From NCBI RefSeq assembly GCF_029338175.1, contig NZ_CP119862.1:1922001-1986000 (forward strand): 64,000 nt of DNA, read 5' to 3'. Positions 31,892 to 45,852 of this stretch are shown in pieces. The number at the start of each line of letters is the position of its first letter. Position 1 is the stretch's first letter. A program made the position numbers and the translations under genes. Below the pieces are notes generated by a model, which was not told the origin of the DNA, searched no databases, and worked only from the letters and a program-made list of their open reading frames with translations. This stretch comes from Citrobacter enshiensis (GTDB taxonomy: Bacteria; Pseudomonadota; Gammaproteobacteria; Enterobacterales; Enterobacteriaceae).

Positions 31892-32360
31892 TTACCGCAG
31901 AATAAAAGCTGTATAAAGAACGTCGGTGACTTCCTGTTTCGGTTGTCCAGCAACGAGCGGAGTAGAGAGCGTCTCTTTAATGGCGGCAATCAGTTTTTGT
32001 TTGCCGTCTTCCGTGGAGAGCGCGGAGGGCATCCTGACGGGAAAACAGCAACAGCAAACGGCTGCGCACTTCAGGCAGATATTCACTGAGGCGCGTGCGG
32101 GTCACTTCATCTTTCAGCCGTAGCGTCACGCCGATATACAGCACGCGATCCGCATCGCCCAGATTGACGGTAAACGTATCCAGCGCGAAAAACACGGGGG
32201 CGGCTGGCGGAGCCGGTTGTGCGGTTGCGCTGACAGACGGATGCGTCTGCATACGCCAGTAGCTATAGCCCGCGGTCGCGCAGGCGGCGAGGGTAATTAG
32301 CACCAGCAAAGGGATCCAAATAGAGCGTTTGCTCTTTCTGTTCATCGCGGAGTCAGTCAT
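31892..32360 (-). CDS. fliL: Flagellar basal body-associated protein FliL
   Basis: About 155 residues, start at 32360. One membrane segment ([20 protein letters not shown]) anchors a periplasmic domain with [20 protein letters not shown] and [20 protein letters not shown]. An indel near 32045 shifts the tail ([33 protein letters not shown]). It associates with the stator and heads the fliLMNOPQR run. Confidence 0.94.
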
Positions 32361-32464
32361 CTGATACGGGCTTCCTGTTTCGGTACAGCTTATTGGCTGA
32401 TTATCCCGTGTCCTGTTCCCGTCAAAGCGTGGAAAAGACACGGATAATCATGCTACCTCTGGCG

Positions 32465-33687
32465 TTAGGCGAAGATATCCACCGCGCCATTGCCGCGGGA
32501 CGCGTTCTGCAATGAGGCCGGCACGGCCAGATTGCCGTCATCTTCGGCAAGCCGGGACTCTTGTCCCTGCGCCCGGGCGGTCTGTTGTTGCTGGGATGAA
32601 GAGTGCTGCTGCCCGGTAAAGCTTTCGCTACTGATACTGCTTTGACCCAGTTGGATCCCGCTTTCCGCCAGTTGCGTGCGTAATACCGGTAATGCCGCCT
32701 CCAGCGCGGCGCGGACGTGGCTATGTGCCGACACCATCTGCAAGTGCGCCTGGTTGTCATCAAGCTTCAGGGAGATTTGCACCTGACCCAGATCTTCCGG
32801 GTGCAGGCGGAGTTCGGCACTCTGCTGTCCCTGACGGGTGAACAACGTAATGTGCTGGCTAAGCGATTGCTGCCATTCATGGCTGCCTAACGGCGCGCTG
32901 AGCACCGGCGCGGCAACCCGTAGGGAAGCGGCTGCGGCTGTGCTGCCGGACTGCTGATCGCCGTCATTGCAAGGCCTGGCGTCACCGGGGAAGGGCTGCT
33001 TTCGAGATCGACTTTGGCCGTCGCGGCGGCGACCAGCGGTGTCAGTGGCTGAGTCTGAGCGGTCTCTGTGCCAGCACTGTGGATTACGGCATCCGGCTTC
33101 CCTTTTTTCCCGTCGTCAGAGGGCAACGTAAAGGAGAGGTCCTGAGCTGTCTGACGCGTCTCGCCACGCAACGCGGCGGTTAGCGAGGCACCGCTTTGGG
33201 GCGTAGCGCTGCTGACTGCTGGCGTTACGTTCTGTTGTCCGGGCAGCATGGCAAACAAGGCGCTCAGATTTGCGAGGTCTTCGTCGCTGAGGTGCGGTGT
33301 TTTTTCGTCCGCTTGCGCGGATTTGTTCAGTGCCGTCAGCGCGTTGTTTTTCATCGTCGGCGTGAGCGTGGAAAGCCACTGCTGCGCGTCAGTCAATGTG
33401 GTCAACGTTTCGTCAGCCGCCGGGTCCTGGCGCGCCAAAAGGTCGGCCAGTTTTTCGGCAGGAGACGCCTCGCCATGTTCAGACAGCAGTCCTTTTTGCA
33501 GCGGGTTACCAGCAGTTTGTATGTCGGCAAACGGCAACGAAACCGCCTTTCCCGGCGTGTCGTTCGCGCCTAACGCGCCTGCCAGCAGCGCCAGGAAATC
33601 CTGCGCGGCGTCGCCTGTTGTTCCGGCTTTTGAGCCGCCCGGTCACGTCCGTCTCACAGTCGTTACCAGTGGGGGCAATGTGATCAT
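32465..33687 (-). CDS. fliK: Flagellar hook-length control protein FliK
   Basis: About 405 residues, start at 33687 one base from the fliJ stop. The variable Pro/Ala/Thr-rich N-terminal ruler ([18 protein letters not shown] and onward) is followed by the conserved C-terminal switch domain: [60 protein letters not shown], ending NGAVDIFA. Indels lie near 33650, 33560 and 32895. Confidence 0.93.
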
Positions 33688-34135
33688 TCAGGTTTCCTCA
33701 TGGCTGCACGCTGAGCAAATTCATCATTCTTTTTCTGATCCAGGCGGTTTTCAGCCAGTAAGGCTGCCGCGGTTTGTCGGTCTTAGTAAGGTTTGCCAGG
33801 CCTGTAGCACGCTGTCGCTTTTTCACGCCAGCTATTCAGCGCAACGTCGACTTTTTGCGTCCACTGGTTGAGTTGATGGCGATGCCTGCTCAATGGACCT
33901 TTTCCAGGGTCTGGATAAATTGCCGGTAATTGATCCAACGATTGCTGGCAATCCCTTGTCCCATATCGGTGTTGAGGTTGGTTCGGTATTCATGCTGATA
34001 GTCGATCAGCAATCTCAACTGTTCTTCCGCCTGCTGAAATCCACGCCGCATTTCACCCAACAGGAGCTGCAGCATCATCCACTCCTTTTCCGCCAAATCC
34101 TTTTCAGTGTTGCCAGTGGCGCCGTGTTGTGCCAT
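33688..34135 (-). CDS. fliJ: Flagellar export chaperone FliJ
   Basis: About 147 residues, coiled-coil stalk of the export ATPase. The start at 34135 gives [18 protein letters not shown]; then [35 protein letters not shown], and the end [10 protein letters not shown] in another frame. Frame shifts occur near 34100, 34065, 33892, 33835 and 33745, among the densest in the window. It lies between fliI and fliK. Confidence 0.9.
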
Positions 34136-34155
34136 AACGTTTACCCTCCTGCTTA

Positions 34156-35535
34156 TCACACCGTCGGGAAAATCAGATCCAGAGCCTGAAGGGAGTCATC
34201 CCAGTCCGCCCGTTCAAAAATACCTTGTTGCAGGAACGCCTCGAGCTGGGGCCACAACGCAATGGCTTTATCCAGCATCGGATCGCTGCCTTTGGCATAG
34301 GCGCCAACGCTGACCAGATCGCGGTTACGCTGAAAGCTGGACAGCAGCTGTTTGAAATTGCGTACCCGCGCGTAATGTTTTCTCGGTAATGAGCGCAGTC
34401 ATTGCACGACTGATCGACGCCTCAATATCAATGGCCGGATAGTGCCCGGCCTCGGCAAGGCGACGGGATAACACGATGTGGCCATCAAGGATCGCGCGTG
34501 CGGAGTCAGCAATCGGATCCTGCTGGTCGTCGCCTTCGGTCAGCACGGTATAAAACGCGGTGATGGAACCGCCGCCGTGAATACCGTTCCCCGCACGTTC
34601 GACCAGCGCGGGCAATTTGGCGAAGACGGAAGGGGGATAGCCTTTCGTCGCGGGCGGTTCACCGATTGCCAGCGCGATTTCACGCTGCGCCATCGCATAG
34701 CGGGTTAATGAATCCATAATCAGCAGCACATGCTGCCCGCGATCGCGAAAATCCTCTGCGATACGGGTGGCGTAGGCCGCCCCTTGCATCCGCAGCAGCG
34801 GCGAAACATCCGCAGGCGCGGCGATCACCACTGAGCGTGCACGTCCGTCGGTGCCGAGAATATTTTCGATAAAATCTTTCACTTCACGGCCACGTTCGCC
34901 CAATCAGACCCACGACGAATCACGTCTGCGCGGGTATAGCGGCGCCATCACTGCGAGCAGGACGCTTTTCCCGGACCCCGGAACCGGCAAACAGTCCCAT
35001 ACGTTGACCGCGTCCAACGGTTAACAGGGCGTTGATCGGACGCACGCCGGTGTCCAGCACATGCTCAATCGCTGTACGCTGAAGTGGGTTAAACGGCGGG
35101 GTAATGAGCGCGCCCGTTTCGGTGGTTTCCGGAGAGGGGAGGGCACCGTCCAGCGGCTTACCGGCACCGTCCAGTACACGTCCAAGCAGCGCCGGGCCCA
35201 GCGGCAATTGCTTACCACTTTGCAGCCCGTCGCCGTGACCATTTCTGGCATAGACGCGGGCGCCCGGCAAAATGCCTTCGACTTCTTCCAGCGGCATTAA
35301 AAACAGGCGCTGGCCGTTAAAGCCGACAACTTCGCACTCGACTTCGTTGGTTTCAGTCCCATCCTGACGCTCAAATAATGCAGGTTGCGCCGAGCGGGAG
35401 TTGCAGTCCTGTTGCCTCCAGCACCAGTCCGGTGGCGCGGGTCAGCCGACCGTAGCGACGCACGGCAGGCAGTTGTGTCATTTTGGCTTCCGAAGTTGTC
35501 CAGCGTGTTCAGCCAGCGGGTCAGGCGGGTAGTCA

Positions 35536-35536
<1 letters not shown>
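34156..35536 (-). CDS. fliI: Flagellar export ATPase FliI
   Basis: A 457-residue F1-beta-like ATPase energising export. The start at 35536 ([15 protein letters not shown]) overlaps the fliH stop as TGATG. Recognisable parts: [36 protein letters not shown] (the P-loop follows in a shifted frame), [20 protein letters not shown] (Walker B) and [18 protein letters not shown]. The tail [20 protein letters not shown] runs to 34156. Indels lie near 35480, 35370, 35300, 34975, 34915 and 34365. Confidence 0.94.
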
Positions 35537-38910
<3,374 letters not shown>

Positions 38911-39126
38911 CTCGCACCTCGTGACTGATCGTGGACGGCGTTTTTTGCAAAGTGGAACAAGACTCACTCCCGGGTCAGCAAACTCGAAAAATTGACGGTC
39001 TCATTATTTGCGGTTTCGAATTTTTCTATGCGCCAAAAACCGAGGTTTTTTATCGTTATTTAGCGCCTTTATCTTATTGACAAGCTGGTAATCTCTGCTG
39101 CGTAAAAAATCATCCAGGGGAACAGA
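38911..39126. promoter_or_regulatory. Divergent fliF / fliE promoter region
   Basis: 216 bp between divergent class 2 flagellar genes. In relatives this region binds FlhD4C2. I could not pick out a convincing 17-18 bp FlhDC half-site pair by eye, so only the regional call is made. Confidence 0.5.
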
Positions 39127-39441
39127 ATGTCAGCAATACAGGGGATTGAAGGGGTCATCAGCCAGTTACAGGCAACGGCGATGTCCGCGAAAGCGCAAGA
39201 TGCGCTCCCACAGCCGACCGTGAGTTTTGCCGGTCAGTTACATGCGGCGTTGGACCGTATCAGTGATACATCCACTGCGGCTCGCGCGCAGGCAGAAAAA
39301 TTCACGCTGGGTGAGCCAGGGATTGCGCTGAACGATGTGATGGCCGATATGCAAAAAGCCTCCGTCTCTATGCAGATGGGTATCCAGGTGCGTAACAAAC
39401 TGGTGTCAGCATATCAGGAAGTGATGAGCATGCAGGTGTAG
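39127..39441 (+). CDS. fliE: Flagellar hook-basal body adaptor FliE
   Basis: Intact 104 residues: [40 protein letters not shown], ending [14 protein letters not shown]. FliE links the MS ring to the rod. The ribosome site is AGGGGAAC just before the start. Confidence 0.97.
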   Translation: MSAIQGIEGVISQLQATAMSAKAQDALPQPTVSFAGQLHAALDRISDTSTAARAQAEKFTLGEPGIALNDVMADMQKASVSMQMGIQVRNKLVSAYQEVMSMQV

Positions 39442-39952
39442 CGCAGCGACACTATTATCCCTCTCTTTACAGTGACATTGTTTTTAAGCGCAATAACGGT
39501 AGCGTCGATCGGTCTTGATGGACTGACGTCGACGCTCCCGCATCTTCAGGTTGCAGAGATGTCGTGCAACGTCATTCTTTGTTTTGGTATTTCGCATTCG
39601 CCGCGTTAATTTTCCCTCTATAGCTCATGTTTTTATTATTTAATATTCATTAAAGTTATGCTTTGGTGAAATATTATCAGAAAAAGTAAAGCCCCGTCAG
39701 TGAGTTCAATGACGTGAAGGGTAATGATTTTTCAACTAAAGATGCGAAATGATAAAGGCGAGTTTGAATTAGTGTATTAATGATGTTGTGGAATACGCTA
39801 AAGGATAGTTTATTATTATCAAATTAATTTAATCTTCTAATTTAGACCCTCTTCCTAATGTTATCTTAATATAAGCAAGTTAAACATATCATAAACGAAT
39901 TTACGTCCCTGCCTGTTTCGGGGCGGGTACACCTCTGTTTAGTGGAATAACT
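39442..39952. other. AT-rich intergenic region after fliE
   Basis: A 511-bp gap with no supportable gene. The right 300 bp is clearly A/T-rich relative to both neighbours. I found no sigma-28 type (TAAA/GCCGATAA) promoter here. It should contain the promoter of the following two-gene unit. Confidence 0.5.
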
Positions 39953-40676
39953 ATGAATTTGGATAACTTGTTTGCGGAAGAAAAAGCGGCCGGCGATTTT
40001 TGCTTCGATGGCCAGGTGGCAGGGTGTTTGACAATATGGTCGAGTCGATTCTGTGCCATTTTATCAGGAGATCCAGCGGATGACCGGGGAGATGGCGGCA
40101 AGCTATGCCGTGCCGGGAACTCAGCTGTATGACCTGGGATGTGCCACAGGCACGACACTGGCTTTGCTGGACACCCTGATGCCGAACAGCGTCTCCTTTA
40201 CCGGGATTGATAACTCTCCGGAGATGCTGGACAAATGCCGGGATAAATTCGAACAGCTGGGATCTTCCCGCGATGCGCGCTTCCTTTGTCATGATCTCAG
40301 AGAGATGTCGGCGCTGGATAACGCCTCCGTGGTGACCATGCTGTTGACGTTGATGTTTGTCCGTCCTCTGCATCGCAAAATGCTGCTCTCTTCCATCTGT
40401 CAGGGAATGAATTCAGGTGGCGCATTAATTCTGGTCGAAAAAGTGGTTTGTGAATCACCGGAGCTTAATCGTCAGTACATCAATTATTACTACAACATGA
40501 AACGTCGCCACGGTTACAGCGAACTGGAAATCAGCCAGAAACGCGAAGCGCTGGAAAATGTCCTCATCCCCTTTACTGAAGCTGAAAATCGACAAATGTT
40601 ACACGACGCCGGATTCCGTAGCGTCGAGGTATTTTTCCGCTGGTATAACTTCTGTGGAATGGTGGCCATTAAATGA
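39953..40676 (+). CDS. CmoA-like SAM-dependent enzyme (carboxy-SAM synthase paralogue)
   Basis: About 241 residues against 247 for E. coli CmoA. The start at 39953 gives MNLDNLFAEEKAAGDFCFDG; two indels (near 40023 and 40048) shift to the main frame. It aligns with CmoA along its length: PGTQLYDLGCATGTTLALLD for PGTQVYDLGCSLG (SAM-binding motif I), IDNSPEMLDKC for IDNSPAMIERC, and HGYSELEISQKREALENV for NGYSELEISQKRSMLENV. The Arg in that last stretch corresponds to Arg199 of CmoA, which I recall as the carboxy-SAM carboxylate ligand. CmoA makes carboxy-SAM from SAM and prephenate for tRNA wobble-uridine modification. The housekeeping cmoA-cmoB pair normally lies elsewhere, so this is probably a second, diverged copy. 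Its stop overlaps the next start (ATGA). Confidence 0.85.
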
Positions 40677-41381
40677 TGGTATCTGTTGGTAATTTTCTAT
40701 TTCGCACCCGCAACACGTTATTTCCTTTTTTATATTTAACGCTGTTTCTTGGTCATACGAGCGCCGTTGATGCACCCACCGCGATGTTGGTTATCGGGGG
40801 GACTGATTGTGTTGGCCGGACAAGGAATACGCATTCTGACCGTGTGGGGCTGGATTACATTGTACGCGGGGGGGCGTAATCGTCAGGTGTATGCCGATAA
40901 TCTGGTGCAGAGCGGATTATTTGAGCACTGCCGCAACCCATTGTACCTCGGCAATCTTTTGCTAATCATTGGGTTTGGCGTGATGGCCAATAACCTGTGG
41001 TATCTGACGGTAACGTATGCCGGTCTTTTTCCTGGCGTACGCCTGTATTATTGCTGCGGAAGAACGCTACCTCGAAGGGCGTTTCGGGTGAAACATATCG
41101 GCAGTATTGCGCCCGGCCGCCGCGCTTGTTGCCACGTCTGACAGGGTTGCCCCAGACATTGCGCACCTTTTCCTTTCACTGGCGTCGGGGTGATAGTGAA
41201 AGAATACAGCACGCTGTGCATTACATTACTGATGCTGGTGGCGCTGAGCGGCAGAGTGTTGAACTCGGATCCGAAAGACTGGATGATTTCAGGGGCGCTT
41301 GCGCTGGCCGTGCTGCTGGGTTGCGTGGGGATCCGTACGCTGAAAAAATCCGGGAAACTCAGCGCGAGTTCTGCACGCTGA
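40673..41381 (+). CDS. ICMT/PEMT-type integral-membrane methyltransferase
   Basis: About 235 residues once three indels are bridged (near 40803, 41028 and 41087). N-terminal hydrophobic segments (TLFPFLYLTLFLGH, IVLAGQGIRILTVWGWITLY) lead to the family signature: NGLV-type DNLVQSGLFEHCRNPLYLGN, membrane segment LLLIIGFGVMANNLWYL, then EERYLEGRFGETYRQYC followed by RPPRLLPRL. The H-x-x-R-N-P-L-Y-x-G-N and E-E-x-x-L...F-G-x-x-Y-x-x-Y pair is the cofactor-binding C-terminus of isoprenylcysteine/phospholipid methyltransferase-like enzymes. Two more membrane helices (ITLLMLVALSGRVL, ISGALALAVLLGCVG) follow. The substrate is unknown. Overlap with the CmoA-like gene implies translational coupling. 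Confidence 0.82.
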
Positions 41382-41396
41382 CGGATGATAGAGAGA

Positions 41397-41430
41397 CTCC
41401 CGTTGCACGGCGCAACGGGAGAACGTTTTT
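41397..41430 (+). terminator. Terminator after the methyltransferase pair
   Basis: Stem CTCCCGTTGC/GCAACGGGAG followed shortly by CGTTTTTA. It closes the plus-strand unit facing the convergent yedF. Confidence 0.75.
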
Positions 41431-41662
41431 ACTTCTGAATCAAATAGCGAATCGTTGGGCCGTCCTGCTGAATATCGAGCACCGTATAGCCGTGGTTGCG
41501 CGCATCTAACGGAATGTTATTAATGGATTGCGGGCAATCGCTGACCACTTCCAGTATTTCCCCTTTTTTCAGCTGTGGCATGGCTTCCAGCGTGGCGACT
41601 GCCGGATAGGGACACGGTTCGCCGACCATATCGAGGCGATAATCCGGTACGATGTCTTTCAT
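41429..41662 (-). CDS. yedF: TusA-like sulfur carrier protein YedF
   Basis: Intact 77 residues with the TusA-family CPYP motif in MVGEPCPYPAVATLEAMPQL and the tail YTVLDIQQDGPTIRYLIQK. Its stop and the yedE frame are arranged as an operon with a 4-bp overlap (yedE first). Likely handles sulfur or selenium delivered by YedE. Confidence 0.95.
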   Translation of the reverse strand: MKDIVPDYRLDMVGEPCPYPAVATLEAMPQLKKGEILEVVSDCPQSINNIPLDARNHGYTVLDIQQDGPTIRYLIQK

Positions 41663-42864
41663 ACAGATTCCTTAGCAGGCGTTAGCCCGGCACGACGGAA
41701 AAAACGTTTTTCCCAACCCACGATCAGCATCAGGGCGGCAAACAGCAGCAGGTAAGTGACCAACAATCCGCCCAACGGACCAAAGGTGTTGAGTAAGTTC
41801 ACTTTATCCCAGTTGGTGGCCAGCGCCGGTGCGAAGTCATCCCAGTAATAAGCCAGCAGGGTGGAACCTATCACGTTGCCTAAACCGACCCACCAGTAGT
41901 GCACCTGGCCTTCGACCGCGCGGTACATCCAGCCGGTTTCACAACCGCCCGCCAGCACGATGCCAAAACCAAACAGCAGGCCGCCGATGACCGCGTTTGG
42001 ACCCGCCCACATGATCTTCGCCTCTACGCCCAACTGTACGTAGCTGAAAATGCCGATAGCGCTGACCGCCATGCCGAAGATGATCGCTTTCGCCATATGG
42101 GTACGTCCGGTGATCCACAGATCGCGAAACGCCGAGGTGAAACAGATTTGCGCGCGTTCAATCAGCAGACCGAATCCGACGCCGAACAGCATCGCCAGCC
42201 CCAGTTTCGGTTTATCCACTGCCGTCAGCAGCGCCCATCCGATCATCCCGATAAAAACCAGCATGCCCAGACGGAAGCGGCGACGGGCCTGATCCGGCTT
42301 TTGCGTCAACGGAGAGGCCGCAGAGACTTTCTGCATTTTTACCGGGATACGAAAAATTGGCAGCAGGGTGAAGCGGGCGCCGAACCAGGAACCTATCGCC
42401 GTGGCCAGTGCAAAGAACCAGGCGTGGCAGGAAAACTGCGGAATGCCGGTGAAGAATGCGGCCAGGTTACAGCCCATTGCCAGGCGGGCACCGAAGCCGG
42501 CGATGATTCCGCCTATAATTGCTTGCATGATGCGAATACGGCTGCGGGGCATGCGCAATTTGACGTTGTTGGCCCATAACGCTGCGGCAAAACAGCCGCC
42601 GAACATGCCGAGGATCATCATACCGTCGATGCGGGTAAGGGGAGAGCCTTCCAGATGAATGATTTTGTAGTAACCCCACTCTTCGGCGTGAACGCCAAAC
42701 AATTGCAGGATTTGACCGCCCCAACGGGTAAATTCCCCCGTCACTGCCCAGAACGTGCCGGTGATGCCGAAATAATAGGTAGAGAGAATACCTGCTGCGA
42801 TGACCGCAGGGGCCGGGGCCCAGAATTTAATCAGATACGCGTGCTTGAAGTGTTGCCATGACAT
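41659..42864 (-). CDS. yedE: YeeE/YedE-family thiosulfate/selenium membrane transporter
   Basis: Intact 401 residues, start at 42864 (MSWQHFKHAYLIKFWAPAPA). About ten to twelve membrane segments in two YeeE repeats with the conserved Gly-Cys motifs ARLAMGCNLAAFFTGIPQFS and VLAGGCETGWMYRAVEGQ; these cysteines line the substrate path in the thiosulfate transporter TsuA. With yedF it forms a sulfur/selenium uptake pair. Confidence 0.95.
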   Translation of the reverse strand: MSWQHFKHAYLIKFWAPAPAVIAAGILSTYYFGITGTFWAVTGEFTRWGGQILQLFGVHAEEWGYYKIIHLEGSPLTRIDGMMILGMFGGCFAAALWANNVKLRMPRSRIRIMQAIIGGIIAGFGARLAMGCNLAAFFTGIPQFSCHAWFFALATAIGSWFGARFTLLPIFRIPVKMQKVSAASPLTQKPDQARRRFRLGMLVFIGMIGWALLTAVDKPKLGLAMLFGVGFGLLIERAQICFTSAFRDLWITGRTHMAKAIIFGMAVSAIGIFSYVQLGVEAKIMWAGPNAVIGGLLFGFGIVLAGGCETGWMYRAVEGQVHYWWVGLGNVIGSTLLAYYWDDFAPALATNWDKVNLLNTFGPLGGLLVTYLLLFAALMLIVGWEKRFFRRAGLTPAKESV

Positions 42865-43048
42865 GCTTTTTAGCCTCTGAACTCAGAAGGAATATAAAGA
42901 AGTGCGGATAGTACACCGATCAGATTTTTTTCCCACGACTAAAAAGAAGTAATACCGACCGGATCAAAGTACGCCGTGTTCCCGGAAAGGCTGGCGACAT
43001 CAGGGCTTTAATGCCACAATCCCATTTTCTTCGCATGCAGGATGAATG

Positions 43049-43462
43049 ATGAAAAAATTAGCAATCGTTGGTGCACTACTGGTTCTTTCCGGGTGTGCCG
43101 AGGTGGAAAATTATAACGACGTGGTGAAGACGCCAGCGCCAGCCGGTCTGGAAGGGTACTGGCAGTCGAAGGGGCCACAGCGCAAGATGATGAGCCCGGA
43201 AGCCATTGCCAGCCTGGTGGTGACGAAAGAGGGTGATACGCTGGATTGCCGCCAGTGGCAGCGTGTAATTGCCGTGCCGGGGAAACTGACTATGCTTTCC
43301 GGCGAGTTGACCAACGTGACGACCAAACGTGAGATCTACCCGATTGAACGTAGCGGGAGCACGCTGACGTATGATGGCATGACGCTGCAACGTGTGGATC
43401 GTCCGACCGCTGAGTGCGCCGAGGAATTACAAAAATCGCCGCTGGCGACGCCGTTGCCCTGA
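43049..43462 (+). CDS. yedD: Lipoprotein YedD
   Basis: 137 residues. Signal peptide MKKLAIVGALLVL with lipobox LSGC, then AEVENYNDVVKTPAPAGLEG and DTLDCRQWQRVIAVPGKLTM. A second Met one codon upstream (43046) is an alternative. Outer-membrane lipoprotein of unknown function, conserved beside amyA. Confidence 0.95.
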   Translation: MKKLAIVGALLVLSGCAEVENYNDVVKTPAPAGLEGYWQSKGPQRKMMSPEAIASLVVTKEGDTLDCRQWQRVIAVPGKLTMLSGELTNVTTKREIYPIERSGSTLTYDGMTLQRVDRPTAECAEELQKSPLATPLP

Positions 43463-43470
43463 CAGGCCAA

Positions 43471-43502
43471 CCCCGGCGGTACCGTGCTGCCGGGGTGGTA
43501 TT
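43471..43502. terminator. Bidirectional terminator between yedD and amyA
   Basis: Stem CCCCGGC/GCCGGGG with an eleven-base loop directly between the two convergent stop codons. Confidence 0.75.
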
Positions 43503-44990
43503 TTATATGGCCTCTTCAATCACCCACACGCTGACGCTTCCCCCGTTGCAGTAAAACGTCGCTGCGCCGTTTTCATCGGTGAGCACGCTTTCCTCACGAT
43601 TACCGAGAAAATCTCGCCAGGTTTTATTGCCGTAATTCGCCCCTAAGGCGATCGTCTTCTCGCCGTCGTCGCCATTTGAGAGTACCACCACACATCCGGG
43701 GTCTTCCTGGGTTCCGCTACGGCTGAACGCGATACAGTTAGGGTGATCAAACCAGAGTGTCTGGATGCCGTGGGCGAAACGCTGACGGGCAAGAATCAGC
43801 TCATCAAGTTGCTCAATGACCGGCATATCAATGGGGTAAATTTCCCCGTCGCCGCCCTCGTCTTCATAGTGGGCACCGTATAAGTCGGGATAGAAAACAG
43901 ACGGTACGCCGTTTTCCCGTAGCAGGATCAGCGCATAGGCCAGCGGCTTAAACCACGGTTCGACGGGGGCTTCCAGCGCCTGCAAGGGTTGAGTGTCGTG
44001 GTTGGCGACCAGCGTCACGGCGTGAAACGGATCGGCTTCGACCAGCGTTCCGGTAAAAATCTGGCTCATGTCGTACTCGCGCCCCTGACGCGACGCCTCG
44101 TGAAACTTCATTTGCAACGGGGCGTCGAACAGCATGGTTTTCCCATCAACCTGGTTGATATAGGTTTGCAGTTTGTCCACCTCATGCGACCAGTATTCCG
44201 CGACGATAAAAAGCGGTTTTGGCGCCACTTCCTGGACGTGCTCGATCCACTCTTTGTAAAACCAGGCGGGAATGTGTTTGACGGCGTCCAGGCGGAAGCC
44301 ATCGCAATGGGTTTGTTCCATCACCCAGCGCGCCCAGTATTTGATCTCTTCTGTTACCGCGTGATTGCGAAAGTCGATATTTTCGCCCATCAGATAGTCG
44401 AAGTTACCCAGTTCGTCATCGACCTGGTCGTTCCAGCCTTCGCCGGTGTAGTCGTTGACGATTTTAAAAATGCCGTCTTCGGTGGGGTTTTCGATATGGT
44501 CGATGCCGCTAAAACATTTGAAGTCCCAGATGAACTGCGAATACTGACCGGAGCGGGCAGGGAAGGTGTAGCGCGTCCAGCCTTCACATTCGATGATCTC
44601 GTCATCAATCTGCGTGCGATCCTGCTCGTTGACGCGCTGTACGCGGATGGCTTCTTTCTCATCCGCCCCCATTTTGTGGTTGACCACCACATCCAGCAGG
44701 ACGGCAATGTCATTGTGCTTTAGCGCATCAATCGCGCCCAAAAGCTGGGCTTTGTCGCCGTATTTGGTGGCAATGGTGCCTTTCTGATCAAACTCACCGA
44801 GATCGAACATGTCATAGGAGTCATAACCCACGGAATAACCGCCAGAAGCGCCTTTGTAGGCCGGGGGCAGCCAGACCATATTGATACCGATATCGTTGAG
44901 TCCGCCAGCGCGTTCAGCCAGTTCAAGCCAGAGCTTGCCGCCCTCAGGGTAATACCAGTGGAAGTACTGCAATAACGTGGGGTTTTTCAT
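43503..44990 (-). CDS. amyA: Cytoplasmic alpha-amylase
   Basis: Intact 495 residues of GH13. No signal peptide: [20 protein letters not shown]. The four GH13 regions are visible: [25 protein letters not shown] with the nucleophile Asp, [11 protein letters not shown] with the acid/base Glu, and [11 protein letters not shown] with the third Asp. It hydrolyses internal alpha-1,4-glucans. The location beside fliT is the same as in E. coli. Confidence 0.97.
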   Translation of the reverse strand: MKNPTLLQYFHWYYPEGGKLWLELAERAGGLNDIGINMVWLPPAYKGASGGYSVGYDSYDMFDLGEFDQKGTIATKYGDKAQLLGAIDALKHNDIAVLLDVVVNHKMGADEKEAIRVQRVNEQDRTQIDDEIIECEGWTRYTFPARSGQYSQFIWDFKCFSGIDHIENPTEDGIFKIVNDYTGEGWNDQVDDELGNFDYLMGENIDFRNHAVTEEIKYWARWVMEQTHCDGFRLDAVKHIPAWFYKEWIEHVQEVAPKPLFIVAEYWSHEVDKLQTYINQVDGKTMLFDAPLQMKFHEASRQGREYDMSQIFTGTLVEADPFHAVTLVANHDTQPLQALEAPVEPWFKPLAYALILLRENGVPSVFYPDLYGAHYEDEGGDGEIYPIDMPVIEQLDELILARQRFAHGIQTLWFDHPNCIAFSRSGTQEDPGCVVVLSNGDDGEKTIALGANYGNKTWRDFLGNREESVLTDENGAATFYCNGGSVSVWVIEEAI

Positions 44991-45058
44991 CTTCCGTGCT
45001 CCAGAAGTCGTTTAGCCGACTTCTGGAGTATGGAAGATAATTGATGCGTGACGAGATT

Positions 45059-45430
45059 TTATTGTGGCGCGGCAGGGGCGTCGGGAACCAGCAGCATGCC
45101 CGAGAGACGTCCATAGGTATGGTTGAGCGATTGCTGGCGCGTCGACTGGCCAATCAGGTTGCTCAGCTCATCCAGGCGCTGTTGCAGCAGGACTTTCAGA
45201 CGCTGTTCGTTATCCAGCGTCTGTTTGATATAGCCCGCAATCAACTCCTGAACGCTTCGCGTAATCCCCGGTGGAGTTTGTGTTTCCACAACCGTTTCAA
45301 TGCTTTGTAGATAGGAAACTTCCTGTTCCAGTAACAGATCCCATTCACCCCGCTGCGCAAGTTCCAGCAGCGATTGACTGAGCAGCGCAATGCGCTGCCA
45401 ACGGTTGATAAACTCCACGGCTAAGGTCAT
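45059..45430 (-). CDS. fliT: Flagellar chaperone and FlhDC regulator FliT
   Basis: Intact 123 residues, close to Salmonella FliT ([54 protein letters not shown]). FliT binds FliD and, when free, antagonises FlhDC. The start overlaps the fliS stop (TAATG). Confidence 0.96.
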   Translation of the reverse strand: MTLAVEFINRWQRIALLSQSLLELAQRGEWDLLLEQEVSYLQSIETVVETQTPPGITRSVQELIAGYIKQTLDNEQRLKVLLQQRLDELSNLIGQSTRQQSLNHTYGRLSGMLLVPDAPAAPQ

Positions 45431-45837
45431 TAACGAGACTCCTGGGAAGATACTTTCGGTGAGATCTGCTTCCAGGCTTCTGCAATATTGCCGAGTAACC
45501 CTTCCACTTCTTCAATGGCCTGACTGTCATTACGTAAGTTTGCTTGCAGCAAACGCCGGATCATATAGTCGTACAGTGACGACAGGTTAGTGGCGACGTC
45601 GCCGCCGTTCTCCTCATCCAGCCCGGCTTTAAGCCCATTATCGATAATGTTGATGGCTTTGCTTAATGCTTCGCCTTTGGCGACAGTGTCACCCTGTTGC
45701 ATAAACAAGCGCGCGCGCACCAGCGCGCTGTTGGCGCCGTCAAACAACATTTCGATCAGCTGATGCGGACTGGCGCTCATTACGGCGCTCTCCACGCCGA
45801 TTTGTGCATAGGCTTTCGTACCGCTGGCGGTATACAT
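45430..45837 (-). CDS. fliS: Flagellin export chaperone FliS
   Basis: Intact 135 residues: [60 protein letters not shown]. FliS binds the FliC C-terminus and prevents early polymerisation. It lies between fliD and fliT in one minus-strand operon. Confidence 0.97.
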   Translation of the reverse strand: MYTASGTKAYAQIGVESAVMSASPHQLIEMLFDGANSALVRARLFMQQGDTVAKGEALSKAINIIDNGLKAGLDEENGGDVATNLSSLYDYMIRRLLQANLRNDSQAIEEVEGLLGNIAEAWKQISPKVSSQESR

Positions 45838-45852
45838 GGTTACCTCGTGTTA

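Noticed and set aside
43989..44723. 244-codon plus-strand frame opposite amyA
   Set aside because: amyA is intact with all GH13 motifs on the minus strand.
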